Below are positions 34,403-42,697 of a stretch of 64,000 nt of DNA, piece after piece. The DNA is from a virus. A program made the translations under genes and the position numbers. The DNA is taken from the IMG/VR virus record IMGVR_UViG_3300005518_000002, positions 17,860-81,859 of that record, one strand, 5' to 3'. Numbering within the stretch: the stretch's first letter is position 1; each line of letters begins with the position of its first letter. The notes under the pieces were generated by a model. That model ran no database searches and had not been told where the DNA came from. It saw nothing but the letters and a program-made list of their open reading frames with translations.

Positions 34403-34605
34403 AGCGCAGCCTCTTTCCTGGCCGGGCTGGCGACGGGCTGCGGGGTGATGAGCTGCATGAGCTCACTCCGCCGCACCCGCACGCTCCTCGGGCCGACGCG
34501 GTACTTGGTCAGCCGCTGCTCGTTGAACCAGCGGCGGATGGTCTTCGGGTCCTTACCGGCCAGCCGTGCAGCCTCCGGAACCGTGATGTACTCGTCTTCT
34601 TCCAC
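34399..34605 (-). CDS. Excisionase-like helix-turn-helix protein
   Basis: A 68-aa protein starting at GTG 34605, eight bases after GGAGG; an ATG at 34626 is possible but has no such site. EYITVPEAARLAGKDPKTIRRWFNEQRL is a MerR/Xis-type HTH, followed by VGPRSVRVRRSEL. Such proteins bind DNA in excision or transcription. As the first leftward gene beside the divergent promoter region, it may regulate the switch. No integrase is seen, so a true excisionase role is uncertain. Confidence 0.7.
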   Translation of the reverse strand: MEEDEYITVPEAARLAGKDPKTIRRWFNEQRLTKYRVGPRSVRVRRSELMQLITPQPVASPARKEAAL

Positions 34606-34626
34606 CTGGAGCACCTCCTTCCACAT

Positions 34627-34711
34627 GTAGGGGTCAACTGACCTCACTGTACCCCGCGAGGGGTCAGGGGGGTATATTGGAGGGAGCATACCGCGAACAA
34701 GGAGACTGATC
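34627..34711. promoter_or_regulatory. Divergent control region between leftward and rightward replication operons
   Basis: An 85-bp gap holding a GGTCA-AC-TGACC inverted repeat, two direct AGGGGTCA copies about 30 bp apart, and a rightward TATATT (34673-34678) that could be a -10 element. AAGGAG then precedes the ATG at 34712. Probably houses both promoters and a binding site for the adjacent HTH protein. Confidence 0.5.
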
Positions 34712-35218
34712 ATGGACCAGTGCCTCAGGTGCGCCCATCCGGCGCATCCCACGAAGACCTGCCAGGAGAACACCGATCCCGACTTCCCCGACGCGGGCAC
34801 GGACTGCGGCTGCACTCCGGTGCAGGTGCACGAGGTGTTAGCGGCCGAGCGCCGGGCACAGCACCTGGCCCGGTTCAGCGACGGAGAACTGCGCAGCCGC
34901 CTGAACGACCTGCTGGTCCAGTGCGACAAGGAGCAGAAGGCGTACCCCGCTACGGGCAAGGCGGGTTACCTGTACGTCGAGGAGATCTACCGGCTGCTGG
35001 GCCTGTCGCCCGAGGGGAAGATCCGGGAGAGCCGCGCGGCCGCGGAGCTCTCCCAGATGATCGAGCAGGGCCGCGCGGCCGAAGTGCTGGAGGCGTACGA
35101 CGACCATCACCTCAGCTGCGGCTACGTCGCCGGGATCATCAGCCACGTGGCGGCCGAGGGCGGCGAGATGACCGCGCAGGAGTTCGCCCGGTCCCTCCAG
35201 GAAGAGGCGCAGAAGTGA
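34712..35218 (+). CDS. First rightward gene: Cys-rich N-terminus, unknown, contains a TTA codon
   Basis: A 168-aa protein with AAGGAG before the ATG. The N-terminal 40 residues hold CLRCAHPAHPTKTC...DCGC, a probable zinc-binding module. The rest is helical. Codon 43 (34838-34840) is TTA, the rare leucine codon read in Streptomyces by the bldA tRNA. Function unknown. It leads the replication/recombination operon. Confidence 0.65.
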   Translation: MDQCLRCAHPAHPTKTCQENTDPDFPDAGTDCGCTPVQVHEVLAAERRAQHLARFSDGELRSRLNDLLVQCDKEQKAYPATGKAGYLYVEEIYRLLGLSPEGKIRESRAAAELSQMIEQGRAAEVLEAYDDHHLSCGYVAGIISHVAAEGGEMTAQEFARSLQEEAQK

Positions 35219-35331
35219 AGGCCGGACAGGACACGACCCCGTGCCCCTGCGCGTGCAGTCCGGGAACCCGGTGCAGCTGCACCGGCTGTGTCTGCGAGGA
35301 GCACCACCCGGAGGAAACCGATGAGCGCTGA
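35215..35331 (+). CDS. 38-aa Cys-rich peptide
   Basis: Starts at a GTG overlapping the previous stop (GTGA) and ends 11 nt inside the helicase gene. Seven cysteines in a CPCAC...CSCTGCVC pattern suggest a metal-binding knuckle. The overlaps on both sides favour a real, coupled gene. Function unknown. Confidence 0.5.
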   Translation: MKAGQDTTPCPCACSPGTRCSCTGCVCEEHHPEETDER

Positions 35332-37978
35332 CATGATCCGCCTGCGCGACTACCAGAACGAGTGCGTGGACAAGGTGATTGCCGCCTGGCTCACCAACAC
35401 CCAGCGTCCGGCCGTCGTGCTCCCGACCGGCTGTCATCGGGCGGGGCAACGCGTTCTCATGTACGACGGCTCCGTCTGCACTGTCGAGAACGTCCGGGCT
35501 GGTGATCGCCTCATGGGTCCTGACAGCACCCCTCGTGAGGTTCTGTCCCTGGCCCGGGGTACCGGACCCATGATGGAGGTCCGGCCGGTCAAAGGACGCC
35601 CCTGGGTGGTCAATGATGAGCACGTGCTGACTCTGGTCCGCACCGCAGCCGGGGGTAAATACCCCTCGGAGCAGGGGGGCGTGATCACCGACGTAGCGCT
35701 GCCGGACTGGTGGCAGTGGGCCCGGTACCGGAAGCACACCCATAAGATCTTCAGGGTGCCGGTCGACTTTCCCGCTCAGCCTGTGCCGGACCTCGATCCG
35801 TATTTTCTCGGAGTAGTGCTCGGAGATGGGTCACTGTCCGTCCGGCACCGGCTGTCGATCGCCACGGCGGACCCGGAGATCACGGAACTGTGCGAGCAGG
35901 TGGCACAGGACCACGGCCGACGGGGCGGGGGCAATCCCCTGGTGACAAAAATCCGTGCACTGGGACTGTGCCCGATCGCATGCGCAGACCGGTTCGTTCC
36001 GGAGATCTACAAACTGGGCAGCCGGAAGGTCCGGCTGGAGACCTTGGCCGGTCTGATCGACTCGGACGGAGCTCTGTCCGGGGACGGATACGACTTCGGA
36101 TCCAAGTCAGAACGGTTGGCCGATGACGTGGCGTTCATGGCCCGGAGTCTCGGGCTGGCTGCGTACGTAACCAAGCGTCCGAGCGGCCATTACCGGGTGT
36201 CGGTCTCCGGGGACTGCACAGTCATCCCGGTGCGGATCAGGCGTAAGAAAGCACCAGCACGGACGGCAGTCAAGGATGTGCTGCGTACGGGATTCGATGT
36301 GATCCCCACGGGCACTGTGGAGCCGTATTACGGGTTCCACCTGGACGGCGACCACCGATACCTCCTGGACGATTTCACGGTGACGCACAACTCGGGCAAG
36401 ACTGTGATCTTCTCCCATCTGGCGGACGACTGGCTCAACCACCGCGGCCGGGGCACCCGCGTCGTGATCCTGGTGCACCGTGATGAGCTGGCCGACCAGG
36501 CGATCCGCAAGCTGCACGACGTCGCACCCCACATGAGCGTCGGCAAGGTCAAAGCGGCGGACAACGACGTCCATGCCGACGTCATGGTCTGCTCCGTGCA
36601 GACCCTGGCCCGCCAGTCCCGTCTGGACCGGCTGATCAGCAGCCAGTACGCGTTCTCTCCCCCGGGAGAACCGGCTCCGCTGGAGCGGCCGATCGGACTG
36701 GTCATCGTGGACGAATGCCATCATGCCGCCGCACCCAGCTACCGCCGGATCATGGAACAGCTGGGCTGCTTCACCCTGGAGCCGGAAAATGCCTACGGCC
36801 ACTGCGCCGGTACCCGGGCGGTAGGCTTCACCGCCACCCTGGCCCGCGGTGACGGGGTGGGGCTGGGCTCCGTGTGGGACAGCGTGGCCTACACCCGCAC
36901 CACCCTGGAGATGATCCGGGACGGCTTCCTGACGGACGTCAAGGGGCGTAACGTCGATCTTGATTTCGACCTGTCGGGGGTCAAGACCTCCGCGGGCGAC
37001 TACCAGGCCAAGTCGCTCGGAGAGGCGATCGTCTCGGCCGACGGTCCGCGCAAGATCGCTGCCGCTGTCCTGGAGTACGCGGAGGACCGGCGCCCGATCG
37101 TCTTCACGCCCGACGTGGCCAGCGCCTATCTCACCGCGGCGGAGCTGGACAAGCTCGGCATCCTGTGTGACGTGGTGGAGGGCAACACCAGCCGCGAGGA
37201 GCGCCAGCTGATCTACAAGAAGTACCGCACCGGGGAATTGCAGGCCGTGGTCAACTGCATGGTGCTGACCGAGGGAGCCGACTTCCCCTGGGCGGACTGC
37301 GCGGTGATCGCCCGTCCGACCAGGAGCGCCCCGCTCTACATTCAGATGGTCGGCCGTGTGCTGCGTCCCTGGCCCGGCAAGTCCGACGCGCTGGTGCTCA
37401 ACGTGATCGGCCAGGGCGGCACCATCTCCACCCTGATCGACCTGGACCCGGGCCTGGTCACCACGCCCCGGCCGGGGGAGTCACTGGCCGACGCCTACAC
37501 CCGGCAGGAGGAACGGGCGGACTCGAAGGTCCCCGCCGGATCACTCGCCTTCGAGCTCAAGTACCGCGACATGGACCTGTTCGCCGCCTCCAGCCAGGCG
37601 TGGCTGCGCACCCCCGGCGGGGTGATGTTCCTCCCCCTCGGACAGGGAGAGGTCTTCCTGTGGCCGGACGCAGAGGGCACCTGGGCGGTGTGCTTCGCCC
37701 CCACTCAGGGTCGCAAGTGGGTCCGCCTGCACCGGGAGCTTCCCCTCGGCCTGGCCATGGCATGGGCGGAAACCGAGGCGGGCGCGGCGGTCTTCGCCCT
37801 GTCGGCCAAGGACAAGCGCTGGCGCAAGGAGAAGGCCGACGCCAAGCAGATCGGCAAGGCCCGCTCGATGGGTATCGACGTCGGGCCCGACCCCCGCAAG
37901 GGGTCAGTGTCAGACGCCATCAGTACAGTGCTCGCGAGCTGGAAGTTCGATGAGCGCGTGAAGAAGGTCCAGGTATGA
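35321..37978 (+). CDS. SF2 DNA helicase interrupted by an intein
   Basis: 885 codons from the ATG at 35321 (GGAGG six bases upstream). Residues 1-37 end in VVLPTG, and residues 358 onward resume SGKTVIF, so the Walker A loop PTGSGKT is split by a 320-aa intein (residues 38-357). After splicing the helicase is about 565 aa. It has a DECH box (IVDECHHAAAP), the motif III-like GFTATL, and C-terminal EGADFPW and QMVGRVLRP of the UvsW/RecG-like DEAD superfamily. It likely opens or restarts replication forks with the downstream nuclease and SSB. It cannot hydrolyse ATP until spliced. Confidence 0.9.
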   Translation: MSADMIRLRDYQNECVDKVIAAWLTNTQRPAVVLPTGCHRAGQRVLMYDGSVCTVENVRAGDRLMGPDSTPREVLSLARGTGPMMEVRPVKGRPWVVNDEHVLTLVRTAAGGKYPSEQGGVITDVALPDWWQWARYRKHTHKIFRVPVDFPAQPVPDLDPYFLGVVLGDGSLSVRHRLSIATADPEITELCEQVAQDHGRRGGGNPLVTKIRALGLCPIACADRFVPEIYKLGSRKVRLETLAGLIDSDGALSGDGYDFGSKSERLADDVAFMARSLGLAAYVTKRPSGHYRVSVSGDCTVIPVRIRRKKAPARTAVKDVLRTGFDVIPTGTVEPYYGFHLDGDHRYLLDDFTVTHNSGKTVIFSHLADDWLNHRGRGTRVVILVHRDELADQAIRKLHDVAPHMSVGKVKAADNDVHADVMVCSVQTLARQSRLDRLISSQYAFSPPGEPAPLERPIGLVIVDECHHAAAPSYRRIMEQLGCFTLEPENAYGHCAGTRAVGFTATLARGDGVGLGSVWDSVAYTRTTLEMIRDGFLTDVKGRNVDLDFDLSGVKTSAGDYQAKSLGEAIVSADGPRKIAAAVLEYAEDRRPIVFTPDVASAYLTAAELDKLGILCDVVEGNTSREERQLIYKKYRTGELQAVVNCMVLTEGADFPWADCAVIARPTRSAPLYIQMVGRVLRPWPGKSDALVLNVIGQGGTISTLIDLDPGLVTTPRPGESLADAYTRQEERADSKVPAGSLAFELKYRDMDLFAASSQAWLRTPGGVMFLPLGQGEVFLWPDAEGTWAVCFAPTQGRKWVRLHRELPLGLAMAWAETEAGAAVFALSAKDKRWRKEKADAKQIGKARSMGIDVGPDPRKGSVSDAISTVLASWKFDERVKKVQV
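35432..36391 (+). mobile_element. Intein with LAGLIDADG homing endonuclease
   Basis: Begins with Cys (TGT 35432) and ends HN before extein Ser358 (TCG 36392). N-terminal splicing block CHRAGQRVLMYDGSVCTVEN, block B-like VNDEHVLTL, and C-terminal YGFHLDGDHRYLL...FTVTHN are present. Two endonuclease motifs, FLGVVLGDGSL and LAGLIDSDGAL, appear complete, so it may still home into intein-free alleles. Confidence 0.9.
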
Positions 37979-40416
37979 CCACGGAAGAAAAGGATCAGAA
38001 GATGACCAAGGTTGTGTGCCCCGGGTGCCGGAAGGACTTCGTCCCGATCGCCTCGGGGAAGATCAAGGTCCACAGGATCAAGGGTGTGGAGTGCGAAGGG
38101 GTCGGCGAAGACCCGTACACCGGGGAGGAAGGCTCCCCGTCGGGCAGCCAGTGCCGGGTGTGCAAGGGACCGGTCGTGCTGGAGCCCAGCGGCCGCACCA
38201 AGCCCCACCTGACCCGCGAGCAGGTTCCGCAGCCGTGCGACGGAGGCAGCGACTGGCCGCTGGGTGTCTACCCGGACATCGAGGGTTCCACCCGGGGTCC
38301 TGCCCGCAGCGACGTCGCCACCGCGGGGGACGAGAGCTGGCGGCCGGGTTCCGGCTGGCAGCTGGCGGATCATGACCACACCTACGAGTGGGGCGACGAC
38401 AACAACGGCCACAGCGGCAGTTTCTGCACGACCTGCGGCAAGGAGGAGCCGCAGGACCCGCCGGACCGTCCGCTGATCTCCGGCGGATCCATGGGAGACA
38501 TGGAGGACGACCGTTTCCCGAGCGGCGGACACACGATGGTCGGCTCCGGAACGGTGAAGGCCCGTCCCGTCGATGCGGCGAACGACTTTCTCAGCGGCAC
38601 CCGGAAGGCCCTCACTCCCCCCGGCGCGGCCGACGACTTTCTCAGCGGCAGCGCGGAGGATGACGGAGACGACGACGAGAGCAGTGGTCCGGGCTCCTGG
38701 TTCGAGGCCCGGTACGACGGGGATTGCGGCACCTGCGGAACGCACTTCGAGGCGGGAGACCGCATCCGTGCCGACGGGTCGGGCGACTGGGAGGCCGAAG
38801 ACTGCTGCGGGGACGAGATCGAGACCCCCGCGGAGAAGGCCGCGGAGAAGGCCCGGCAGCCGGTCACCGCTGACCCCTCCCTGCCGGTGCGCAATGGCCG
38901 GTACGTCGCCCCGCACCCCAAGACCGGCAAGCAGGCCAAGTTCACCCGCACCACCACCTTCGCCGAAGCCGTCTCCGACTCCATCGCTCTGGACCAGTGG
39001 AAAGGCCGGATGGAGGCCATGGGCCTCGCGCTCAATCCGGACCTGATCGCCAAGGTGCGCAGCGCGGTGCAGGGCCGTGTGCCCTACGAGGTCGCCAAGG
39101 AGCAGCGGGAGTTCCTGAACGGCGTGGTCGAGCAGGCCAAGCTTGCTGCCGGATCCAAGGACCGGGCGCGCAAGGGCACGATCCTCCACAAGCACACGCA
39201 GGAGATCGACTCGGGCCGCCGGACGCTGGCCGAGGTGCCCGAGGAGTTCCGGCCGGACGTCGCCGCCTACCTGACAGCGATGGAGGGAGCGGGTCTGCGC
39301 CTGCTGCCGCAGCTGATCGAGCGTTCCGTCGTGACCACGGAGCTGGACGTCGTCGGTACGTTCGACCGGATCGTCGAAGTCCTGTGGGACCAGGAGGCAC
39401 AGGATCTGAGCGGACGGCCGGTCCGGCTGCGCAAGGGTGACCACGTCATCGGGGATGTGAAGTCCGGCGCCAGCCTGCTGTTCGCCTGGCCGGAGATCGA
39501 GATCCAGCTGGCCATCTACGCGCACGCGGTCAACGAGAACGGCGTGGCCGTCCCCGACGGACCCCGGGGCCAGACCACCTGGCGCTGGGCTCCGCTGGCC
39601 GAGTTCGGGGTGCCCGCAGTGCGTCAGGACGTCGGCATCGTCATGCACATGCCGTACGGCGAGAAGACGTGCGAGCTGCACCTGGCCGATCTGGTCGAGG
39701 GCTGGCGCGGAGCGCAGCTGTGCAAGGTCGTCCGCGAATGGCGCAGGATCAAGTTCCCCGACGCGCCGTTCTTCCGCCATGTCGAGCTGGTCAAGGAGGC
39801 GCCCCGGGAGGACCGCCCCACCGGCTTCGACGTGACGCCGACCGGCGAGAGCTGGGAGGAGCGGTTCCGCGCCGTGCAGACCAAGGAGGAGGGCAGTGCG
39901 CTGTGGCGCGAGGCGAAGGCGGCCGGAATGCCCCCGGACGAGCTGAAGCGGCTGACCGGCCTGGTCCGTCTCCCGGCCGTCGTTCACGCAGCGGCAGGGG
40001 ACCACGCAGACTCCGAGCCGCTGCCTTCCCCGGAGCTCTCCGAAGCGCTGCATCACAAGCGTGAGGCTGACAGTGCTCTGGACCAGCAGGAGCGGTACGG
40101 GGGGTCCGGGGGAACCTCCCGGGCCGAGGACCCGTGGCCCACGTGGGAAAGCCGGTTCCGCGCCGTGCAGACCAAGGAGGAGGGCAGCGCGCTGTGGCGC
40201 GAGGCGAAGGCGGCGGGTGTCGTGCCTGTCGAGCTCAAGCGGCTGACCGGCCTGGTGAAACTGTCCCCTCCCACCCTGGAGGAACGCGCCGCCGCAGTGA
40301 CCACCCGGGCCGAAGCGTCCGCCCTGTTCCAGGAGATGCGAGACAACGTGGAGACGATCGGTAAGCCCCGTATCGCGGGGCTGGTAAAGATCATGCAGGA
40401 GGCTCTACCGGCCTAG
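37975..40416 (+). CDS. RecB-like PD-(D/E)XK exonuclease with repeated C-terminal modules
   Basis: An 813-aa protein coupled to the helicase by ATGA. Residues about 15-280 hold several zinc-ribbon-like CxxC pairs (CPGCRKDF, CRVCKGP, CTTCGKE, CGTCGTHF) and two DFLSG motifs. The nuclease core spans about 390-520: GTILH (His405), GTFDR (Asp464), GDVKSG (Asp494-x-Lys496) and QLAIYA (Gln511, Tyr515), the RecB/Cas4 pattern. Residues about 620-770 contain two near-identical copies of W..RFRAVQTKEEGSALWREAKAAG. It probably resects DNA in recombination. Confidence 0.8.
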   Translation: MTTEEKDQKMTKVVCPGCRKDFVPIASGKIKVHRIKGVECEGVGEDPYTGEEGSPSGSQCRVCKGPVVLEPSGRTKPHLTREQVPQPCDGGSDWPLGVYPDIEGSTRGPARSDVATAGDESWRPGSGWQLADHDHTYEWGDDNNGHSGSFCTTCGKEEPQDPPDRPLISGGSMGDMEDDRFPSGGHTMVGSGTVKARPVDAANDFLSGTRKALTPPGAADDFLSGSAEDDGDDDESSGPGSWFEARYDGDCGTCGTHFEAGDRIRADGSGDWEAEDCCGDEIETPAEKAAEKARQPVTADPSLPVRNGRYVAPHPKTGKQAKFTRTTTFAEAVSDSIALDQWKGRMEAMGLALNPDLIAKVRSAVQGRVPYEVAKEQREFLNGVVEQAKLAAGSKDRARKGTILHKHTQEIDSGRRTLAEVPEEFRPDVAAYLTAMEGAGLRLLPQLIERSVVTTELDVVGTFDRIVEVLWDQEAQDLSGRPVRLRKGDHVIGDVKSGASLLFAWPEIEIQLAIYAHAVNENGVAVPDGPRGQTTWRWAPLAEFGVPAVRQDVGIVMHMPYGEKTCELHLADLVEGWRGAQLCKVVREWRRIKFPDAPFFRHVELVKEAPREDRPTGFDVTPTGESWEERFRAVQTKEEGSALWREAKAAGMPPDELKRLTGLVRLPAVVHAAAGDHADSEPLPSPELSEALHHKREADSALDQQERYGGSGGTSRAEDPWPTWESRFRAVQTKEEGSALWREAKAAGVVPVELKRLTGLVKLSPPTLEERAAAVTTRAEASALFQEMRDNVETIGKPRIAGLVKIMQEALPA

Positions 40417-40417
40417 G

Positions 40418-40429
40418 CGATTTAGCAAA
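40418..40429. promoter_or_regulatory. AT-rich motif copy upstream of the SSB-like gene
   Basis: CGATTTAGCAAA, a variant of the CCGATT...AAA motif, right after the nuclease stop. GATTT and AAATC form a short inverted repeat. Confidence 0.4.
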
Positions 40430-40442
40430 ATCCCCGTATCAT

Positions 40443-40495
40443 GGGTGGGGTAGCAGTACCCCACCCACTCACAGGTTCAAGCACTCACAGGTTCA
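40443..40495. promoter_or_regulatory. Perfect hairpin and tandem 14-bp repeats upstream of the SSB-like gene
   Basis: 40443-40466 is a 10-bp stem (GGGTGGGGTA with its complement) and a GCAG loop. It is followed by two copies of CACTCACAGGTTCA (40466-40479, 40482-40495), 16 bp apart, and a partial third. This may be an operator, an mRNA-leader control element or an iteron-like origin site. Confidence 0.55.
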
Positions 40496-40519
40496 CAGGC
40501 TCACAGAAGAGGCAGGAAC

Positions 40520-41116
40520 ATGACCACTCAGGCAGACCCGTTCAGCACCCAGAAGCGCGAGGCCGACGAATTCCTCTCCGGTGGCGGCTCCACCATGATC
40601 GCGGCCAAGTGGCCCACCGTCGGTGCCGTCGTGGAGGGGACCATCACCGCGTGGGAGGGTCCCGTCCAGAAGACCGACATGGAGTCCGGGGAGCTCCTGT
40701 ACTTCGAGGCCAAGAAGATGGTCAAGGAGTCCGACCTGAGGGGCAACCCGGCCACCGCACGCAAGGCCATGGAGCTCCGCGTCGATCTCCAGTGCGAGGC
40801 GACCGGCATCACCTGGAAGACCAACCAGTACATCGAGGAAGAGGTTCCGGACGACGACGGCATGCGCCGCATGTACATCAGCGGAGCTCTCCAGAAGGCG
40901 TTCGCCGCAGCCAAGGAGGCCGCGGGCACCGACGGTGTTCCCGCGCCGCTGGAGACCGGAGCGTACGTGAAGATCACCCGGACCAAGTCGAAGAAGATGC
41001 CCAACGGGTTCTTCGCCTACACCTTCGAGGGTGAGTGGACCCCCGCCAAGCAGAACGCCAAGGCGGCGGACGGCTTCCTGAGTGACGACGCGGAAGAGAA
41101 CCCGTTCGCCGAGTAG
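40520..41116 (+). CDS. Single-stranded DNA-binding-like protein
   Basis: A 198-aa protein with GAGGCAGG before the ATG. The core (VGAVVEGTITAWEGPVQ...LYFEAKKMV, ELRVDLQCE, GAYVKITRTKSK, FFAYTFEGEW) has the strand pattern of an OB fold, and the C-terminus is acidic (DDAEENPFAE) like SSB tails that recruit partners. It carries EADEFLSG and AADGFLSD motifs shared with the nuclease. Probably coats ssDNA in replication and recombination. Confidence 0.7.
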   Translation: MTTQADPFSTQKREADEFLSGGGSTMIAAKWPTVGAVVEGTITAWEGPVQKTDMESGELLYFEAKKMVKESDLRGNPATARKAMELRVDLQCEATGITWKTNQYIEEEVPDDDGMRRMYISGALQKAFAAAKEAAGTDGVPAPLETGAYVKITRTKSKKMPNGFFAYTFEGEWTPAKQNAKAADGFLSDDAEENPFAE

Positions 41117-41125
41117 TCCCCCATG

Positions 41126-41162
41126 CAGAAGGCCCCCGGGAATCTCTCCCGGGGGCCTTCTG
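41126..41162. terminator. Strong bidirectional terminator
   Basis: CAGAAGGCCCCCGGGA pairs perfectly with its complement (16 bp) around a 5-nt loop. It stands between convergent genes (SSB-like rightward, 47-aa gene leftward). Confidence 0.8.
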
Positions 41163-41181
41163 TTGTGCGAGGTCTCGTGTA

Positions 41182-41325
41182 CTACTCGCTGGTCCTGCCC
41201 TCTTCGCCGCAGTGGCACTCATCGGTCGACTGAGCATCTGGGTGGTGCGCGGCCATGTGCTCCAGCATTTCCCCGAATCCCTCGGGGATACCGGCCTTCG
41301 TCAGCAACTTTTCCCAGATATCCAT
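41182..41325 (-). CDS. Small leftward protein, unknown
   Basis: A 47-aa protein, MDIWEKLLTKAGIPEGFGEM..., with a strong GGAGG seven bases before ATG 41325. Helical start, then HHPDAQSTDECHCGEEG. It follows the RuvC-like gene in a short leftward operon. Confidence 0.6.
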   Translation of the reverse strand: MDIWEKLLTKAGIPEGFGEMLEHMAAHHPDAQSTDECHCGEEGRTSE

Positions 41326-41357
41326 TACGTACCCTCCTTCAACAGCTGTGTGGAGCC

Positions 41358-41900
41358 TCAGGCAGCGTTCTGAGGACTCCGGGGCCGCAGTCCGGCACGG
41401 GTGGCCGGGGTCCAGTCCACCCGCTCCAGACGGGCCCGCTGAGCGGCAGGAAGAGGGAACGCAGGCTCCCCCGCCCAGTCCAGTCCGAGCCAGCGCAGCC
41501 AGGCCGCGTCGCACTCGTTGTCATCCGTGAACTCGACGCCGGAGCGCTTGTACGCAGCCATGATCATCGCTGCCTTGTCCCCTGTCCTGCCCAGCGCGTA
41601 CGCCTTGAGCGTGCTCGGGTTGACCTCCACATAGGGGAATCCCCGGCTCAGCAGCTCGACCCGCACGGCTCCGTGGACCATCGGGATCTGCCGGGCGGAG
41701 GCCCCCTTGAGACCGGCGCGGATGTCCTCCAGGATCACCAGGTCCGGCCAGGCGTCGAGCAGCGCGACCGCCAGATGATCGCGGATGTGCAGCAGACGGC
41801 CGTCTCCCCCGCCGTCCTTCGTCCTGATCAGTCCGGTGGAGCCGTCCGGATAGGCGAGCCCGGTGCGGGTGAGCGCAGCGTCTATTCCCATGATCTTCAT
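41358..41900 (-). CDS. RuvC-like Holliday junction resolvase
   Basis: A 180-aa protein preceded by CGGAGG. The RNase H-fold residues are Asp7 (MGIDAALTRTG), Glu58 (LVILEDI) and the DDNECDA cluster (Asp127/Asp131), with NPSTLKAYALG and GDKAAM typical of RuvC. It would cut recombination or packaging branch points. It is transcribed opposite to the neighbouring recombination genes from its own promoter region. Confidence 0.85.
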   Translation of the reverse strand: MKIMGIDAALTRTGLAYPDGSTGLIRTKDGGGDGRLLHIRDHLAVALLDAWPDLVILEDIRAGLKGASARQIPMVHGAVRVELLSRGFPYVEVNPSTLKAYALGRTGDKAAMIMAAYKRSGVEFTDDNECDAAWLRWLGLDWAGEPAFPLPAAQRARLERVDWTPATRAGLRPRSPQNAA

Positions 41901-41920
41901 GTCGTTCCTCCGTGGTCTGT

Positions 41921-41933
41921 TTGATTAAATCAA
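41921..41933. promoter_or_regulatory. AT-rich inverted repeat between divergent genes
   Basis: TTGAT-TAA-ATCAA lies 20 bp upstream of the resolvase start and 64 bp before the rightward 87-aa gene. An operator or divergent promoter element in an otherwise GC-rich stretch. Confidence 0.45.
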
Positions 41934-41996
41934 CCGTACCACCTAGGATGGAACAGGAGTGCATCGTGAACACCGACCAGATGATCAAGGAGTGGT

Positions 41997-42260
41997 ATGG
42001 CTCTCGACCCGGCGGCGAAACCCGCCTATGACGCTCTTGTGGAAGAACACAACGCTCTGCTGAAGGAAGTGGGACGCAGTCCCCTGACCCGCGCACAGCT
42101 GGCGGGGGTGCGCACCCAGCTCTCGTACGCCGCCCGCGGTTTCCGCATCACCTCTCTCATGGTTCCCCGCGAGGGAGAGAAGGGCGAGAACTTCTGGAGG
42201 GGCCTCGCGAGCATCCGTAAGAACCTGGCGGCCGCCCGCGCCGGACTGGAGGAGCGATGA
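41997..42260 (+). CDS. Small helical protein, unknown
   Basis: An 87-aa protein with AAGGAG four bases before the ATG. Sequence MALDPAAKPAYDALVEEHNA..., all helical with a basic middle. It overlaps the next gene by ATGA and may be a partner of the two ParB-related proteins downstream. Confidence 0.6.
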   Translation: MALDPAAKPAYDALVEEHNALLKEVGRSPLTRAQLAGVRTQLSYAARGFRITSLMVPREGEKGENFWRGLASIRKNLAAARAGLEER

Positions 42261-42697
42261 GCTTCACCACAGGACAGCTCGGCATGAAGGCATACGAGAT
42301 CTACGTGGCCGAGGAGATCTCCCAGGAAGCGGCCTGTGCCCGGGTGGGCACAGGCCGCAACAACCTGCGCCGGGTACTGGAGATCATCCGGAACGACCCG
42401 AGCGAGGAACTGCTGCTCCAGCTGAAAGCCGGAGAGATCTCCCTGATGCAGGCACTGGCGGACAGCCGGAAGAACATGGACATCCCGGACCGGCTCAGTG
42501 TTCAGCAGATCCGCACCGCCATGGAGCGCTTCGTCGGATTCGACAGTGTGCGTGCCGAGTTCACCGACGCGCTGCTGCTCCGGGTGCCTGCCGATGAACT
42601 CGCGGAGTTCGAGCGCAGGCTGTGCGCCAGCCGCGCTGCCACCTGGAACCTGATCAACGCAATCCGGAAGACCAACGAACAGAGGATCACAGAATGA
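42257..42697 (+). CDS. ParB-associated HTH protein
   Basis: A 146-aa protein. KAYEIYVAEEISQEAACARVGTGRNNLRRVL fits a ParB-type helix-turn-helix, and GEISLMQALADSRKN resembles the segment that follows it in ParB proteins. It lacks the N-terminal nucleotide-binding domain, which is supplied by the next gene, to which it is coupled by ATGA. Together they may make a split ParB. Confidence 0.6.
   Translation: MSFTTGQLGMKAYEIYVAEEISQEAACARVGTGRNNLRRVLEIIRNDPSEELLLQLKAGEISLMQALADSRKNMDIPDRLSVQQIRTAMERFVGFDSVRAEFTDALLLRVPADELAEFERRLCASRAATWNLINAIRKTNEQRITE

Noticed and set aside
34399-34605. Evidence for an integration module
   Set aside because: An excisionase-like HTH alone is not enough. No tyrosine or serine integrase and no att-like core were found in the window.
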